From Cupriavidus metallidurans CH34 (GTDB lineage Bacteria; Pseudomonadota; Gammaproteobacteria; Burkholderiales; Burkholderiaceae): a DNA stretch of 64,000 nt. Under the pieces are notes generated by a model. It made no database searches and was not told the DNA's origin. It saw nothing but the letters and a program-made list of their open reading frames with translations. The stretch covers positions 2,356,001 through 2,420,000 of the forward strand of contig NC_007974.2 in the NCBI RefSeq assembly GCF_000196015.1, given 5' to 3'. Positions within the stretch are counted from its first letter, which is position 1, and each line of letters starts with the position of its first letter. The translations under genes and the position numbers were made by a program. Below, one piece after another: positions 62,767 to 64,000 of the stretch.

Positions 62767-64000
62767 TCAGGCACCCGAGGCGATCAACGGATGCGCGGCA
62801 TTGCCCAGGGCGGTCAGGGCCTCAGCCGGTCCGGGCCTGGCAAGCAGAAAACCCTGCGCGCGGTCGCAACCGATCTCGCGCAGAAACTGCAGTTGGGCGA
62901 TGTTCTCCACGCCCTCGGCCACCACGGTCAGGCCAAGCGCCCGGGCCATGGCAACGATCGCGCGAAGAATCGCGCCGTCGCGCTCCCGCTCGATAACAGC
63001 GGTCAGGAAGGAGCGATCCACCTTGACGGTATCGACCGGCAGCGTCTGCAGATAGGTAAACGAGGAATAGCCCGTTCCGAAGTCGTCGATGGCCAGACCG
63101 ACACCGCGGCGCGCGAGTTCGCCAAGCACCAGCTCGGTCACGCCGTTTCCGGTCATGGCCATGCTCTCCACCAGCTCAAGCTGCAGATGCTCCGGCTGCA
63201 TGCCGGCGTCGCTCAGCACATCGGAGACGTCATGCAGGAAATGCTCGTGGCGGATCTGTCGGGCGGACAGGTTGACCGACATGCGGCCAAATTCGAAGCC
63301 CGACCGGAGCCAGGCCGCGCCCTGCCGGCACGCCTCGCGCAACACCCAGGCGCCAATCGGCACGACCAGCGCCGATTCCTCGGCCACGTCGATGAACGCA
63401 CCGGGCGACAGCAGCCCGCGCGTCGGGTGCTGCCAGCGCAGCAGTGCTTCGACGCTGACGATCCTTCCCGAGCCCAGGTCATAGATCGGTTGATAGTGGA
63501 GGCGGAACTCGCGGCGCGTCAGCGCGCGACGCAGTTCGCATTCGAGCGCCATGCTTTCCATCGCGGACGATGTCATCTGCGTGGCGAAGAAGCGGAACGT
63601 GTTCTTGCCTTCCTGCTTGGCTTCATACATCGCGCGGTCGGCCTGCATCAACAGTTGCTGCTGATCCGTGCCGTCGTCCGGATAAATGCTGATGCCGATG
63701 CTCGGCGTCACGAACACGCTGCGCCCGGCAGCATCGATTGGCTGACCAACCACGTCCAGCAGCACCTGCGCGATATGCGCGACATGACGAATGTCCTCAA
63801 TCTCCTCGACAACGATCGTGAACTCGTCCCCGCCGAGCCGGGCCACCGTGTCGCTCTCGCGCACGGCATGCTTGAGTCGCATGGCAATGACCCGGAGCGC
63901 GTCGTCTCCGGTGCCGTGCCCCATCGTATCGTTGATCATCTTGAAGCGATCGAGATCGAGGAACAACACGCCCACCCGTCTGGACGCACGCCGGGCGCGA
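62767..64000 (-). CDS. GGDEF-EAL cyclic-di-GMP protein, N-terminus beyond the window
   Basis: Partial gene: the frame is open to the right edge, so the sensor portion is missing. The visible part has a GGDEF domain (LFLDLDRFKMINDTMGH; RLGGDEF) and an EAL domain (SVEALLRWQHP; DDFGTGYSSF) with apparently intact catalytic residues of both. It ends in a short Ala-rich tail. A synthase, phosphodiesterase or both cannot be decided from sequence. Confidence 0.9.
   Translation of the reverse strand, partial: RARRASRRVGVLFLDLDRFKMINDTMGHGTGDDALRVIAMRLKHAVRESDTVARLGGDEFTIVVEEIEDIRHVAHIAQVLLDVVGQPIDAAGRSVFVTPSIGISIYPDDGTDQQQLLMQADRAMYEAKQEGKNTFRFFATQMTSSAMESMALECELRRALTRREFRLHYQPIYDLGSGRIVSVEALLRWQHPTRGLLSPGAFIDVAEESALVVPIGAWVLREACRQGAAWLRSGFEFGRMSVNLSARQIRHEHFLHDVSDVLSDAGMQPEHLQLELVESMAMTGNGVTELVLGELARRGVGLAIDDFGTGYSSFTYLQTLPVDTVKVDRSFLTAVIERERDGAILRAIVAMARALGLTVVAEGVENIAQLQFLREIGCDRAQGFLLARPGPAEALTALGNAAHPLIASGA

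Overview
The window is about 64 kb of GC-rich (mid-60s %) chromosome that reads as a Burkholderiaceae beta-proteobacterium, most likely Cupriavidus or a close Ralstonia relative. The basis is gene content: Bug-type tripartite tricarboxylate receptors (two) with two separate TctA/TctB pairs, a CzcE-like periplasmic protein, cytochrome bo oxidase, and several GGDEF/EAL proteins and MCPs. No rRNA, tRNA, insertion sequence, integrase, phage gene or CRISPR array was recognised, so this looks like stable accessory chromosome rather than an island.

Layout. 0-5 kb: ilvA with an isoleucine-type transcription attenuator, divergent from a PAS-GGDEF-EAL protein coupled to an HDOD-GAF protein. 5-8 kb: carbonic anhydrase cynT divergent from cynR, but no cyanase, then an MHS-family transporter. 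8-12 kb: cyoABCD. 12-18 kb: an MCP, an MFS transporter, CDP-diglyceride hydrolase and an orphan Bug protein. 18-22 kb: squalene/phytoene synthase, a TPR glycosyltransferase and a collagen-like lipoprotein. 22-25 kb: small secreted proteins, a TSUP permease, FKBP and a HlyIII protein.

25-36 kb: a leftward catabolic operon (class V aminotransferase, Bug receptor, TctB, TctA, enoyl-CoA hydratase, CaiB-type CoA-transferase), with a divergent GntR/FCD regulator, a 1007-residue FAD/Fe-S dehydrogenase and a YddG-type exporter. It looks like uptake, CoA activation and hydration of an organic acid. 37-44 kb: a penicillin-acylase-family hydrolase, then a Fur-box-preceded leftward operon PepSY / DUF2271 / DUF4198 / ApbE / flavodoxin reductase. 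The DUF2271 protein carries an apparent ApbE flavinylation motif, so this reads as an extracytosolic electron-transfer system.

44-53 kb: a second MCP, fliD with a sigma-28-like promoter, TetR with a carotenoid oxygenase divergent from a secondary-alcohol dehydrogenase, a LuxR-type regulator, a universal stress protein and an Lrp regulator. 54-58 kb: a decayed DUF1214 gene and a TctB-TctA pair without a receptor, preceded by a short coupled ORF. 58-64 kb: an NTF2-like protein, a lipoprotein, a CzcE-like protein, a YegD-like Hsp70, a diguanylate cyclase, an isochorismatase-family hydrolase and a GGDEF-EAL protein cut by the right edge.

The observations most worth following are the complete four-segment ilvA attenuator, the flavinylated DUF2271/PepSY system, the collagen-like lipoprotein beside a glycosyltransferase, and a 10-base operator-like word shared by the GntR locus and a gene 26 kb away.
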